Source of the DNA: Branchiostoma floridae
Taxonomy: Eukaryota; Chordata; Leptocardii; Amphioxiformes; Branchiostomatidae
Length of the DNA stretch: 64,000 bases
NCBI RefSeq assembly: GCF_000003815.2
Contig: NC_049994.1
Coordinates: 12,542,994 to 12,606,993, forward strand
Direction: 5' to 3'
The position numbers were made by a program, and so were the translations under genes. Position 1 is the first letter of the stretch; every line of letters starts with the position of its first letter. Shown here one piece after another: positions 1 through 13,100 of the stretch. The notes beneath the pieces were generated by a model, which did not search any database, was not told the origin of the DNA, and was given only the letters and a program-made list of their open reading frames with translations.

Positions 1-696
1 CTGGCAGCTCTGCAGGGCGAACTGAGGAACAGAGACGAGGAAAAGACAGAGTTGGCTCAAGCCCTTAGTTCTTGTCAATCAGAACTCGAAACCCTGCGAG
101 AAAGTTCGAAACGGGAGCAAATCACCCTAAACAGTAAGATCAAGGAGCACCAGGAGGAGATGAGAAAATTGAAGAGAAAACTCCAGAAAGTGCAGAGTGA
201 GTTTGAAGGGGAAAGGAAGGCTTTGAATGAGGAGATAGAGAAGCTGGAGAGTTTTGGGAAGAAACAACTTGACCAGGCAGGAAAGATGGGGGAAGAGTTA
301 ATGACTCTGAGACAGGAACATAACAGGCTACAGCAGGAGCATCAACTACAGCAGGATTTGAAAAACATCGCTGAAATGGGGCAAAGATCGCTCGCAAACT
401 CGCCCACTCCAAAGAAACGTCGCACGGTGAGAATAGCTGCCCCAGGAGAAGAGGCAGACAGGATCGCCAAGGAACAAGAGAACCTGAAACAGCAGCTTCG
501 TCAGCAGATGTCTCGCCGGGCACGTGCGATGGAGGGAGAGCGGTTCCGTAACCGTGATCAGCTGAACGTTTTACGGGAAAGAGTACGCAACCTAGAGGAC
601 TATGTGAGCAATACCTCTGCAGACTCGTCATTAGCTGATGTGTCAGGATTTTCTTCATACAATAATTCTGGACTGGGGCATTCTCAGGGACATTGA
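1..696 (+). CDS. Coiled-coil protein, C-terminal part (partial)
   Basis: The frame is open from the first base to a TGA at 694-696, giving about 231 residues with no start in view, so this is the 3' end of a larger gene. Roughly the first 120 residues are rich in Glu, Lys, Gln and Leu with heptad-like spacing, typical of a long coiled coil. A basic patch (TPKKRRTVRI) follows and could be a nuclear localisation signal. A second charged helical stretch comes next, then a Ser/Gly/Asn-rich tail. I do not recognise the family; long coiled-coil scaffolds such as centrosomal, golgin or kinesin-tail proteins are all possible. Whether this is one exon cannot be proven, but no splice is needed to keep the frame open. 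Translation is on the same strand as the downstream heme transporter. Confidence 0.75.
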   Translation: MAALQGELRNRDEEKTELAQALSSCQSELETLRESSKREQITLNSKIKEHQEEMRKLKRKLQKVQSEFEGERKALNEEIEKLESFGKKQLDQAGKMGEELMTLRQEHNRLQQEHQLQQDLKNIAEMGQRSLANSPTPKKRRTVRIAAPGEEADRIAKEQENLKQQLRQQMSRRARAMEGERFRNRDQLNVLRERVRNLEDYVSNTSADSSLADVSGFSSYNNSGLGHSQGH

Positions 697-2992
697 GGAG
701 AACAAGTTTGTAGTTATACATAAACCACTATCATGAGGGGTATCTCCATCCTGGAATCCATACTTTTCTAGCTCCATTCCATTTAAATCTTTGGTCCTAC
801 ATGTAATATCATTGAGTAGTTTGATTATTGAATATTTCTCACCAGCAGTCTAACAGGGATTAAACTCTAAATGCCTTTTTAATCCCTGTTACTGTTAGCA
901 TGCAGTTCAGGGCTGTCTTCAGGACCCATTGCTGTCTTCCATCATGGAAACTTGATTGTTTGGATGGATACAAATTTCACACTATGGCCATTTGTCCTAA
1001 AAAAATTAATGCCATTGATAAAAATGTATTTTTGTAAGCTTGACATGGAAGATTTAACATTGAAAATTCACAACCAGACTCCTTAACAATGAGTAGGATG
1101 GAAAAAGATTAAAGCTGGAGACAGCCATGATGCTGTTACAGACGGCAGTGCAACTTGGATCCAATCAGCCATGTTTCAGGCAAATAGTTGAATGTCAAAC
1201 AATCCTCTATTAACCAGAGGCATGCTATTCTGTGGCAGCAAAAGCAGCCAATTTGGTCTGTTGTATGTGTTCTCAGTATTATTTCTGTTTTGACCAGTTT
1301 CTACTTAATTTCAAAAGTAGTATACGTAAACATATTGCCACTAGAAATGATTTTTTGGTTGTTTCTTTTCTTTAGGATAGGACTGTTACAGTGTGTGCAG
1401 TGAGACATATCTTATAACTTGATGTTAAAGTTATTGTAACGTGTACATTGTGTTGTCATGAAGCCACTTAATGTATGGTTATGGTATTTATACTGGTTTG
1501 CTTATTGTTATAAGCCGGCCAAAGTTGCCATCTTACATAGTTACTCTACAAGGATGTATGCTACTAAATGTATGTGTCATATACATTGTACATGCACATG
1601 TAGTGTATGTAACATGCCATGTATCATGAATTTTCTACCACTTACAGTATTCCAATATTTCGTACCATTCAAAATTGAAGTGCCAAAATATACAACATTG
1701 ATAGTACTAGTGTTGGCAATACTGGAAGAGTAATGAATATGTAATGTAATGAATATACTTACTCTGTTTTGAACCCAAAGCCACTAAAATCAAATGCCAT
1801 TGTGTCAAGGTATAACTTTGTACCAGCTCTATTGGATGTGAAACGTTATATATGTGACAAAGCCAAAGATATTTTTCTTACTCTCTTGGACAACAACTTA
1901 AGGCAAGGGATTATTTTTCATGTTTTGTTTCGCATTTGCTTATTTTGTGTGTGTGTTTTTTTAGAAAATTACATTAAAATGGAACAAAATGGTTGGCTAA
2001 AATGTGACTTGCCAGATTATAGAAATAGTCAATACAGTTGTAATCAAATAGAATGAACTGAATGTACATGTTATATGACAATTGTTCTATTTTCATTTGG
2101 GGAGAAAGTCTCTACACGTATGTAGCCAGATACTGTTGAAATATGGTATAAATGCAGAAAGCCCTGTCCAACATGTACTCTTATCTGCATTGAAGCCACA
2201 ATCACAAAGCTTGTTGTAACAGACTTAATATTTAGCTTTTCTCTTTTCAATTAAACAAGTGATGAATTATTCAAACATAATGCTATTCTTCAGATGTAAA
2301 TATTTTGATATCTGAGAAACTAAGAGAGGAGTTTGTATGTTTTGACAATAAATTATGTTTTTCTGTGCAATGCTGTTGTCTTATCAGTTATGTTGAGATT
2401 CGTGCCTTTGGATTTTTTTTAAATTTAGATCATCATCATAGGATCGATTTCTTATTGACCCGCAAACCCCTTAAAATTAATTTTCTCGAAAAAGTCCAAG
2501 AACCAATAAGTTGATGTGACCCGCTTTGAAACGATGCCTTGCGGAAGTGAAATGAACTGCAACCACCCCACAAGGCAAAACAAATGCACTATATCCAGGG
2601 GAAAATGGACTTTCCAAAGGGATGTAAGCTGGTATCCCATGTTTAGGAGTCTCATTTCTCAAACGGGCTTCTATCTGCTGTAATAACACAACAAAGTGCA
2701 TTGCTCGTCCAACGACCTTACGGTGATATTGGTTGTGCAACCTGTTACACAATAACAAAGGTGGCCAACTTTTACATTTCATACTGCCTGCATGAAATAC
2801 GTTAGAAATACTCTCAGAGTGAAAAGAAAATCAGATAACATTTATCTTATATCAAATTTAAAACTTTATTTACATGTTTTTCTCTAGTAAAATATGTTTG
2901 ATTCTATTTGAGATAATTTTCTCTCTGTATGTCAGGCGAAAGGAAAATACAAGTTTGGGCACCTAGTATGTAATAAACTTCGCAAAATCAAG
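697..2992. other. Non-coding: probable 3' UTR and intergenic
   Basis: AT-rich sequence without a convincing coding frame. An AATAAA at 2347-2352 could end the upstream coiled-coil transcript. Positions 907-930 resemble the left end of the putative small element at 4313. Several short open frames here are compositionally random. Confidence 0.5.
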
Positions 2993-4288
2993 ATGGCAGT
3001 ATCACGGCTTAGGCTGGCTTTCCGCATCAGTTTTGCCGTCTTAGGCACATTTGTCGGCCTGTCTGCGGCGGTGTGTTGGATTCAAGTGTTCAAGAGCTAC
3101 GACACAGCGGCTTTTGGTGTCGCTTCAGGTAAGGACAAGGGCGTAGGCGGGAGAAAAAGTGTGTGGAGGGGGTTGTCAGTTACCATGCATGCCCCTATGC
3201 CCTACAAAGTAAACAATTTATCTAGAACTGCACGTTTCAGTCGCGTGATTATGACACAGCATAAAATTGATTTAAAACTTAAGTCCAAGTTTGTTGATGT
3301 AACCAATAGTACATAGTCTGTAAATACAAGAAATTGTGATTATCATGGAAGCTTATCTGTGTTGGTACTGAAACATTCGTGTAGTACAATTTTTGTGAAA
3401 CTTCCTTCCAACACAAAGGTATGCAATTTCAACGATTGCTGTCAACTTCTTCAGGATCAATAGTACTTACACGTTAACTCACTAGAGTTGCAACCACAAA
3501 ACCTTATTGACACGTGATATATATTAGTAACGTTTATATATGATGTAACTGGTCAAAAGTGCCAGGAAGTTTATACCTTTGTATTAGAAGAAAGAAATTG
3601 TGATGTTCTGCACTTTCAGGTCTAACTGCTGCTGTGGCCCTGACCATCCACATCCTCTATGCTCGTGAACAATGGCAGGCCTCGTATCGCTGGCTGCGGG
3701 GGCTGATGCTGTCTGGCTGTTTTGTACAGCTGGCAGGGGTCTGTGGGTTTGTCACCTACCTGGTTCTGGGGATCACCAACCACCAAGGTAAGGGTCTTGT
3801 GCATAGAGCCATCGCTTGGCAGAGGAGAGGTCAAACTCAAAGGGTCACACCAAAGATTTTATCGTCAATATAAAAGTCAAAGACCAACTATGCTACATAT
3901 AGTGCAATTCTTTATCTTAGCAACTTTAGCAGTCACTTTTCAAATGCTAAAATTTTCTCATCACCATTTTTTGATCACTCACCATGCCAGTGAACAATTG
4001 AATTGAAACATTTTTGACAGTGGTATTTGTTCCCATTGCTAAAATCAAGGTTAAATGACATATAACCTTTTTGGAAGAAGCAATGCGTTTATGAAGGTTA
4101 GACATCCAGGTAAACAATGTTCTTTTTTTCTCCCAGCTCTGAAGCCTGACAGTTACTACATCACCTGTGTGTGGTGCTTCCTCACCTGGAAGTGGGGCTT
4201 CCTGCTCTTCCTGTACGCCCGCATGTACAGGCGCGAATTCGACCCGACCTACCAGCGTATGATGGAACCAGGGGATGTCAAGGTGTAG
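2993..4288 (+). CDS. SLC48A1: Heme transporter HRG-1 (SLC48A1)
   Basis: Three exons, 2993-3128, 3620-3787 and 4137-4288, all with GT-AG introns (phase 1 each), give 151 residues against 146 in human HRG1. The family moves heme out of endosomes and lysosomes into the cytosol. Four hydrophobic segments lie at about residues 11-33, 47-60, 74-97 and 109-129. His56 in the second segment (LTIHILYA) aligns with human His56. The sequence after TM4, FLYARMYRREF, matches the conserved aromatic/basic C-terminal motif. The start ATG has A at -3 and G at +4. The tail ends in GDVKV and lacks the human-like acidic/leucine ending. The family call is secure from alignment along the whole length; transport itself is inferred. 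Confidence 0.93.
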
Positions 4289-4312
4289 TGGTTCCTTCAT
4301 CATCATCATCAT

Positions 4313-4499
4313 CAGGGCTGTCTCCAGGACCCATCCCTCAAATTTACTTGTTGAGATGGACAAAACTTCATTCCATCTGCCCCAAAATCTGAACTTCGTT
4401 GATGAAAATAAGTTTTCATAAGCTTAAAATGACAAGGAAAATAGATAACATTGCATGGCTCCCCAAAAAATGAGGAGACTGAAAGGAGGCAGCTCTCAA
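4313..4499. mobile_element. Possible hAT-like MITE in SLC48A1 3' UTR
   Basis: The segment begins CAGGGCTGTCTCC and ends with an imperfect inverted copy (GGAGGCAGCTCTC), 10 of 13 positions matching. Both sides carry an ATC trinucleotide run, which could be a target duplication but is also simple sequence, so the boundaries are weak. It starts 25 bp after the SLC48A1 stop. A similar left end occurs at 907. Confidence 0.35.
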
Positions 4500-7190
4500 C
4501 ATCATCATCTTTCAATTTCTATCAGTGGAGACCAAGCTAACACAGATTTTACTCCACATCAAGGGTACCTTACATAACATCAGGACTGTACAGTTGTACA
4601 GTTTGGTACCTTAGCTTTTATAACCATTTGACAAAGTATATGCATAGTCTTTAGTTACGACAGAAGCATTTTGGTATCTCGTGCAAAAAAGGTATGCTTG
4701 TGAAAGGATCTCAAAACAAAAATGGCTTTAAGATAGTGTAATGCAGTTCTTAAGTTTCAGTTTTGTTGCAGAGATAAGTCACAAAGAATGTATATACTTG
4801 AGTGTAATTTTTTCTCGTCACAGTACTAGTATATGTTATGAAATGGACTTGTACCTGAAAGAGTTCTAGATACTTAAGAAAGACGATTGGAAATTGATTT
4901 CTTTATGAAAAAAAATGACCTTGTGTGTTGCTATTGTTGGTTCCATTTCAATTATATATGATACGTATGCACAAGTAAGTACACAAATATTATGTAACAA
5001 TTTGATGTCAATGAATAACAGTAGATTTATGTCAAAATCAATGTTGAAAAATCATGGAGAAAGGCAACATGTTTGTTTTAAATGAAAGTAAAGAGGTCTT
5101 TCCTTGGGCACTTGAGATTGAAAGCCTATGTAAGATTGTAAATGTATTCAAATGTAATGAAATATAGCAAATAGTGTTACTTGCAAATAGCTATATAGAG
5201 CAAAGAAATTATAATTGCTAAAAAAGCATATAATCCTGAAGATAACAATTAGAACTCATAATGTTTAGTTATTAAGCTGTAAAATTAAAAAATCAGGCTA
5301 TTTTCCTCAAATCTTTATCGGACATGGAATTCATTTTTGTGTCAGATTTATGACAGAAATAAGATTGACAGGGTTGCTGTTTGTTTTAATCCCTAGAATT
5401 ATACACTTAAGAATATTCCCAACTGCCTCCAATCTTTTTGTTATATCAACTATTCCATTACAGTCAAATTAAGGCCTTTGATTAACTCTATTCTACAGCA
5501 GCTGTTACTCAAATAATAGGTTACACAGATGTCTTTGTCATACACTAATCATATTATTACAATTATTGTTATTATTATCATTATGATCATAATAACCTAC
5601 CAATTTCTATGGGGCCAGCTGGTTGTTTCCCAGCCAGGATTAGCCTATTTTCAAGAACTACACAGGTCAGCTCCTCAGCCGTAGGGCCAACATAATCTCC
5701 AAGCAGATCCTACAGTGGCATAAGTATCATAAGCTGGCCAAGTAGTGTAGCCTGCCAAGGAGTGTCCATTTGTTCCAAAGAAAATTTTACCATAGAGATA
5801 GACCCTAAGACATGACTCATAAAATACAGTGATAGAATTTCCTTTGCGGCATCTTGGCCCTTTAGCCAAGGATCTTGCCTGTGATGGCCTTGGAAACATT
5901 CTGGAATCCAGGCTAAGATAGGCTGAGACAGACTGGTTTGAACCAGTCTCGGTAAAGTGCATGCATAGTAAATAGGCTAAAGCATAGCATACACAATATA
6001 GAATTGTTATATCTTTTGATACAATTTCATTATATAACAGTACTAAATCTTCAGCTCCAATGCATGTGGATGTTTACATGCTTTGATAGTGGTTATGCCA
6101 TGTAGTTTTAAATTAATGTTAACCACTGACCAAGTCACGGCCTTGGTAAGCAACTGTCCAAAATGTTCTTGAAGGACCACCCCACTGTTGTTTTTGATAT
6201 GTCTGCTTGTGTCACTTGAATTCCCTGGCACTACCCTCCATTTCTGCATGGGAGAAACCCATCTGATTGACTTTCTCTGTGTATTTGAAGAACAGAACAG
6301 CCAGGAAGGTGAAGGGCAGTCATTGAAATGTCATCTTGAATAAAACACTAATTAATTAGTCTTGTACAAAGAACTTGGTTATGCAGACCAGCCATCGAAG
6401 GAGTCTTCTAGAGCCTAAAAATATTTTTCTTCCCCCTGGAATCTGAATGGAAATCCTGTCAAGCTTTTTTGAGGGGCATATTTTGCTGGAAGAGTAGACT
6501 CAGCTTGGTTCAATAACATCTGTGCTGAATTTCTGGAAATCTTTGAAAAATTTAATTTTTTAGATATCTACATGCTGATCTTTGTCTGTCAGAGGATAGA
6601 ATGGCCAGTATAAGATTATATATACAAGACTCAGTCCTAGTTGAAAGGACGGCACCCAGTACAGGCACACTTAAGCTGCCAAGCCCTGATATATCCAGCA
6701 TACAGATACTAGTACATCATGTACAAAAATGTAACATATATATTTATGTCCTGTGTGCCTTGCCTAGTTATAACCAAGATAGGGTATTTCCTCAAAGTAA
6801 CAGCATTGCGCTCGTGTAATGCATGAAACCCTGACGTTAGGGGCGTCAGCTTTGTTCATGGGTTTCTTTCCGGAGGTCAACGGTCAAACCCTGGTACTGA
6901 CTGAGATCATTTTATTGGGCTGGGCTGAAACTCTGGCAGCTTAAAGTAAGGTTATAAACAACGCACTAGCTAGCTAAGACATTTACCTGACCAGTCCTTT
7001 TCAACGAGATGTTTTTGACACTTTTAGTATCTTCCCAACCAAATAAAAACCGAAAGCAAGCCAGTGCATCCTACATGAGGAAAGGAGGTTTATGAAACAG
7101 CCAGAATGAATAAATATGAGAAAAGCTAGACAATGAATACATTAGGCTGGTTGTTGCAAAGACCACACAGCGAAAACAACAACAGCCAAC
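4500..7190. other. Non-coding: SLC48A1 3' flank to DOK start
   Basis: No supportable gene. An AATAAA at 6339-6344 is a possible end for the SLC48A1 transcript. A MITE fragment is listed separately at 5693. The rest is AT-rich unique-looking sequence. Confidence 0.5.
5693..5775 (+). repeat. Fragment of the TAATCTCC-end MITE family
   Basis: The stretch starts TAATCTCCAAGCAGATCCTA and continues with the GGCATAAG and GCCAAGTAGTGTAG segments seen in the complete copies at 37475 and 58393. The right half with the inverted end is missing, so this copy is truncated. Confidence 0.6.
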
Positions 7191-10100
7191 ATGGCCAAGG
7201 CAGCCAGGATTTTGAAGATGGGGTACCTCGAGATGAAGCTACCACAGAAAAAGGCAAGTTGTTTTCAATTGGTCTTCATTCTGCAGTAAGATTATTTCAC
7301 ATCTTCTGCAGATTCTTCATATTCTAACTTTAAAATTTAAGGCCTTGAGAAAACATGGAAGGAGTAAGACCTTGGTACTGCAATGTCGTCATGATGTTTA
7401 GTGCTAGAATTATGTACCCAGTATTTTTCTCACATTCTCATTTGAAATATGTACCCTTTAAACAAGAAGCACAGAAACAAAAGCCTTAAGGTTTCATAAA
7501 ATTTATCTGGATAGGATGCAGACTCTTTGCTTACAATTTCACCACAGACCACTTAGCATATTTCTCATGATAACACAAAGACACTGTTACACATGTACAT
7601 GTTTTGTTGTTGAATGTTGTTGTATCACTTTTACATAAAAAGAAAACTCAGAACTGTAGATGACATGCCACATGTTGATTTTCTATGGTATTAATAAGCA
7701 GAATGCACATTTGTAGGTATAGCATGTTGTGCATTTTCTATCAGCACAAATGCCCAAACTAAAGTTTCTTCAATTTTTCTGTGCTAAAGTGTTCAAGTTA
7801 ACTTCAAATAAAGAAAGTTTTCTTTCTGCTATCAGGGCACTTGGCAGCTGAAGTGGTGTATCTTCTGCATCCTTGATGACAACTCAACATCTTTTCTGGA
7901 CTATTTCTCAAATGAGGAGTCCTTTCGCAAGGGAGGAAAAGTCGCCAGCATTCGCCTCGATGCCAAAGACAAGCTGTCTGTGTAAGTACTTTTTTCATTC
8001 AAATGAAGACTCATCTGTGTTGGTAGAATCCATAGTTGAACAGTTTTAAGCTTTGTTCCAACACCTGGCAAATTCTTGAATACCGATAGAAAAAGGTTCA
8101 AACAAAAAGCAAACACAGGGTGAACACTCACCATGAATTTTCAGTCGACCTTGCATATGTCTGTCTTACATGAATCAAATGTTTTTCCACCATGTTGAAT
8201 ACCTTACTCTTGATTCTCTCAAGATGAGATTACAAATTAGTAGTCCTTTTCCTTCTAAACTGAAAACAAAATACAATTGTATATTGTACCATTGTTCTCC
8301 CTTGCATTGTTAAGTTAAATGTTGTGTTCAGCTTATTTTAGATGACCTGATTTGATACAAAAAAATCAAATGTATTCAAAGGTTGATTAGACTCATAGGT
8401 CTGTCAGGTGATACGACAAAATGCAGGGTTTGATTATAGAAAATTTCATCAATATGTATAGATATGGGTCACATGTGCACACTGGCCATATTGTGTCTGG
8501 GATATTTCCTTTGTTCTGTCCTTGGTGCTGAATACAACTTCCAACAGTAGTAAGATCTGTAAATGACATGTGAATAAGATAATTTTTGTTTGGTGGTTTG
8601 AGGAACAGATCTCAGATTTTCCTTTCAGTGTCAAGGAGCTAACAAATACCCATATGTAGACAATTCTTCAACGAGAAACATACAGAGAATGAATATGCAA
8701 AAACACAAAATCACAGACAAATTTGCCCCCCTCCCCACCAGAACCTCCTCTTTTTTTGTTCAAGGTTATCGGTATGAACATAGTGAAATTCCCTTTATAA
8801 ACGAATAAATGAATGAATGTGGCAGTTTTAGAGTACCTGATGGAATTATTAGAATTGAAGAATGCACCATTGCAAACATATATGGGATAAAAGGGATGTA
8901 TGTTTACAATTTGTTCTTATCAGGATAATGGACCAGAAGATGAAACAAAACTGTCTGATGGTAGACAATGACAAGGGACCATTTGGCTTCTACCATAAGG
9001 ACCCAATGCAGATGGCCCAATGGCAGAAGGTGTTTCTTTTCTGCCTGACTCCAGGTAAGGACTTGGCCAGTCAGAGAGGCTGTTACAAAGTAATCACATT
9101 GTGGAACAGTTGAAAATTGAATGTATAATGAGGAAGACTTTTAGGGGTAGAGATGTTATTCAAATTGCACAGATGTAACAGATTACACTCTGGAAACTTG
9201 GTTGTTGATGTTTATGTGTTGTACAACAGGATTGCATGACTGATTTCATTTGCATATCTGTGAGAATGATGCAATGAATAAATATCAAGACATAGGCTTC
9301 TATCATTTCACATGATTATGCTCAGAAAAAGTGTGTTTTGTCTTTAGAGAAGGAAAGAAAAACAATTATAAAGACAAATTCACAGTACAACGTACTAGTA
9401 TCACATTGTCCTTGACAACTTTTGCCATAGATGGACTCACAATTCTTTACAGTTTATTTTCCATTGACACTGGAATGATCAAAGTTAAAGCTTTTATACA
9501 TGTGCCATTTCCATACCATACACAGGCTAGTTTGGCAGCCCTGGCTACATGTGTGTCCTGAACAGCCAATCCAACAAATAAACAAATATACATGTGTCTT
9601 CCTTTGAAAATTACTTGCATACCCGTTATGTTGTGTAGAATTGTCCAATAATCTTTGTTGTTTAATCAATGTTATCTGTAGGAGAAGGGGTGGACTTGTC
9701 CCAGCTGAGTGCAGGTCCAGGCACACCTCTCCCTCCTCTGCCCCCAACAGGAGACAGCGATGGTGCTCCCCCAGTTCCACCCATCCCCCCAGGTCATCCA
9801 ATGAATGCCCCCAGGCTCCCTGGGGCCCCCTCACCGCCCCCCTACCCTGGGGGTCAGCCCCTCCCCGCCGCTCTCTCTGGATTGCCCCTTCCTCCCCTCC
9901 CCACTATGTCCATGAGTGGACCTCCCCTACCACCACTGCCCACCTCAGAACATAACTATGAAGAAGGCGTCATGTGTGAGTAGTAGGCTTCTTTTACCAC
10001 TTCAGAATCTGTAGTACTGTCACTTGTCACCTGTAGTGTAACAGTAGTATTAAGTATTATACAATGTGATGTCTTCAGCTGCCATATTGATGTACCTAGT

Positions 10101-13100
10101 ATTTGCATTTCTGTAAATTGCAGTTCTAGCATTAAAAGATCTCAAACAGTTTAAGATCATCTACAGTAACCCTCGCAAATATCCACAATTCAATGGCTAC
10201 ATCTCAACATAGAGAATAAATAGTAACCCAGAATTACTGTAAAACTTGAATGCCAATGAAAGATAATTATGCTGTGTCAGCATGAGTTATGCAAATAGGG
10301 ACACCAACATGGCATTCAGGACCTGCCTGCTTCATTGATACAGAAATTGAACAACAGAGTTGAAATGCTGAAGAATATTGATTTTTTAAGTTTTCTGGTA
10401 ATAATGAACTGATATCCTTTTCACAGATTGTGTCTTACTCTAATGTTTTTACTTTATATCCTAAGACTGGTGGGTATGTCTTGTATCAAATAATTTTTTT
10501 CCTACTTACCACTCTCTACTTACCACTCTACAGCCATGTTCAAAGTGGCTGTTGAGGACACCATTGACTCCAAGCGTCTGGGCCTTTCTGGAGAATACTA
10601 CTTAGTCATCTCCCCGGAGGAGATTGTGGTGATGGAGCGAAAACATGGCAAGGATGGAAACATAGCGGAGAAGGAAGTATGTATATTATGTTTTGTTTGA
10701 TAAATAAAAGGACTTTTGAGGTTGCAGGTCCAGTAGGCTGTTAAAGACAGAGCCCTCTGCTCTCCCTCCACCACATACATCCCCAACCAAACTTAGCACT
10801 AGGGGAGGGTACAAGTACAGGAAATTCAGGTACAGTTCCAGTTCAGGTTCAGAGGATCAGCTTTTTGACCTGATTGTCTGTGAAAACTTGTGAATGGGCT
10901 GTACTCAAAGGAATCTGTTTGGTGGAGTATATCCGACTTTCACTGGCATTTTAAGATACCGGTATTCTATCTTCGTGTTAACTACCTTTGTTAATTCCTG
11001 TGTATTGTTTCTGCTCCCTGTAGGTTCTGACATGGAAGCTGACCACTCTACGTCGTTTCTTCATGACCGTTATCCCGGGGGAGAAAAGTGACCAACTGCT
11101 GTCCATTGAGTCTGGCAGGTATGATGATTCAAGATTGGTGGATTTAAACCCAGAACCTCTGGGTTATGAATCGAACACCCTGCTGATTATGCAACACGAG
11201 ACTCAACCTGAAAATGCTATGAAGGTTACGTTTTGAGTGTGTTTGTCTGTCTGTGTGTGTTTGTGTTAACAGCCTAACTCGAGAAGCCTTGGATGGATCC
11301 TGATGATAATTGGTAGGTGGGTAGAGGTCAGGAAAACAAAGGTCAAGTTCGATAATTTCTTCTGTATTTCAGGCGTTCCAGCACAGGTCCGGGGGTTTTT
11401 CAGTTCTTCACAGCAGAAGGGGATGAGCTGTACTCCTGCATCCGTCAGTGTGCCATTAAAGGCCTGGAGATGATCAAGGCAAGGAAGGCTGCTACAGGCG
11501 GCCAGCAGCAGGGCATGCCACCACCCCAGCAGCCTGGGCCACCTGTACCAGGCCCACGACCGCCCGGGCCGAGACAGCCCGGGCCGCCGGGGCAAAGGCC
11601 GGCTGGACCACCTGGACCCAGGCAGACTAGGCCACCAGGGCCGAGGCAGTCGGGGCCCCCCGGCCCGCGACAGCCTGGCCCGCCTGGCCCACGACAGCCT
11701 AGGCCACCTGGCCCACGGCAGCCTGGCCCCCCTGGGCCAAACCAGGCTGACCCAGGGAAGGCCCCACAGACTACTCAAGGTCCACCCACCACCCCTCGAG
11801 GTCCGAACAACAACAACCAGCCGCAGCAGGCGAACGCAAACGCTCCCAACCAGAAGGCAGCCGCCAAACAGCCTCCCAAACCGGCTGAGGGAACCCCGCC
11901 TCCGCCGCCTAAGGCTCTGGACAGGGCAGAGGAACTCAAGGCTAAGGGAGTTATCATCGACGATGGGATGAACCCTGTGTATGGACAAGGTAGATCATAT
12001 TTCAGTTTCCTATCATGTATCATATTATGTCATGTCATGTCATATCTTGTCATATCATATCATATCATGTATCATACCATATATCATATCATATTATATA
12101 TCATATCATGTATCATATATTGTGTCATATCACACCATTGAAAGCAGTAACGCAATTCATCTTAGAATGGCAATTTCTTTAACATTCTTCTCATATTATT
12201 TCATAATTGGGAAGACAATTATGATTTTTCTGTCTTGCAGGTTTGGCTCCACTACCCCCAGATGATGAAGTTGATGAGAGCAGTGAGTGGAACATAATAC
12301 TCTTGTCGTAGTAGATTGTAACGTTAATCAACTGGGGGAATGTTTGTGACTACATGAAACCTCTTGAGATATATTAAACAAACAGTATCTGTAGTTGTGC
12401 TTCTCACCAGAAACTTTTACATACAATTGTATGGTATCATACAATTGTATGGTACCATACTACCCTGTCAGTTAATCAACTGGGGGAATGTTTGTGACTG
12501 CATGAAACCTTTAGAGATATAACAAACAGTAAGTAAGCTGTTCTTCTCACTAGCAATTGTCCTGCTACCATAATTGTATGGATTGGAATGTTCCGTATAT
12601 GTGTGCTTGCATCTTCTTATCATCCTCTCAAGCCAAGCCCTCTTCTGGTATGTACATGTATGATTTGTGTCAATTGTACCGCTGGGTAAGCACTGGGCAG
12701 CTGTCAGCCAATCAGATATTTTCCCTCCTGTTGTTGGACTCAACTTGAAGGGGATCCAGCCAATCACATTGCCTCTTGATTGTAAGCAGCAATGTGATTG
12801 GCTGGAAACTATATTCCTGCAAGAATAGGAAGTATTTGATTGGATAATGCTGGAAAGTGCTAATGCAGTGGGGATCGGAGGACCAATCACAGGTCATTTG
12901 GCCAGGGGGCTTTTTCTTGACATATACAGTGCACATGTACCTGCAGCAGGCTTGGCTTGAGAAGATGCTTCTTGTTTGCCATGCCCTGTGTTTGTCTGTG
13001 TGGTGTAATTGGGTCTTACCCTTCTCAAACCACTTTGCAATAACAGTGTCCCTTAATGGTATAAACTTATATCAGCCTCATACTCATCTGGGAGAAGTGA

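Noticed and set aside
140..721. 193-codon frame on the minus strand opposite the coiled-coil exon
   Set aside because: Opposite strand of a clearly coding exon; no family resemblance.
11266..11988. 240-codon open frame antisense to DOK exon 7
   Set aside because: It is a shadow of the GC-rich repeat region; its Arg/Pro/Ser composition simply mirrors the sense repeats.
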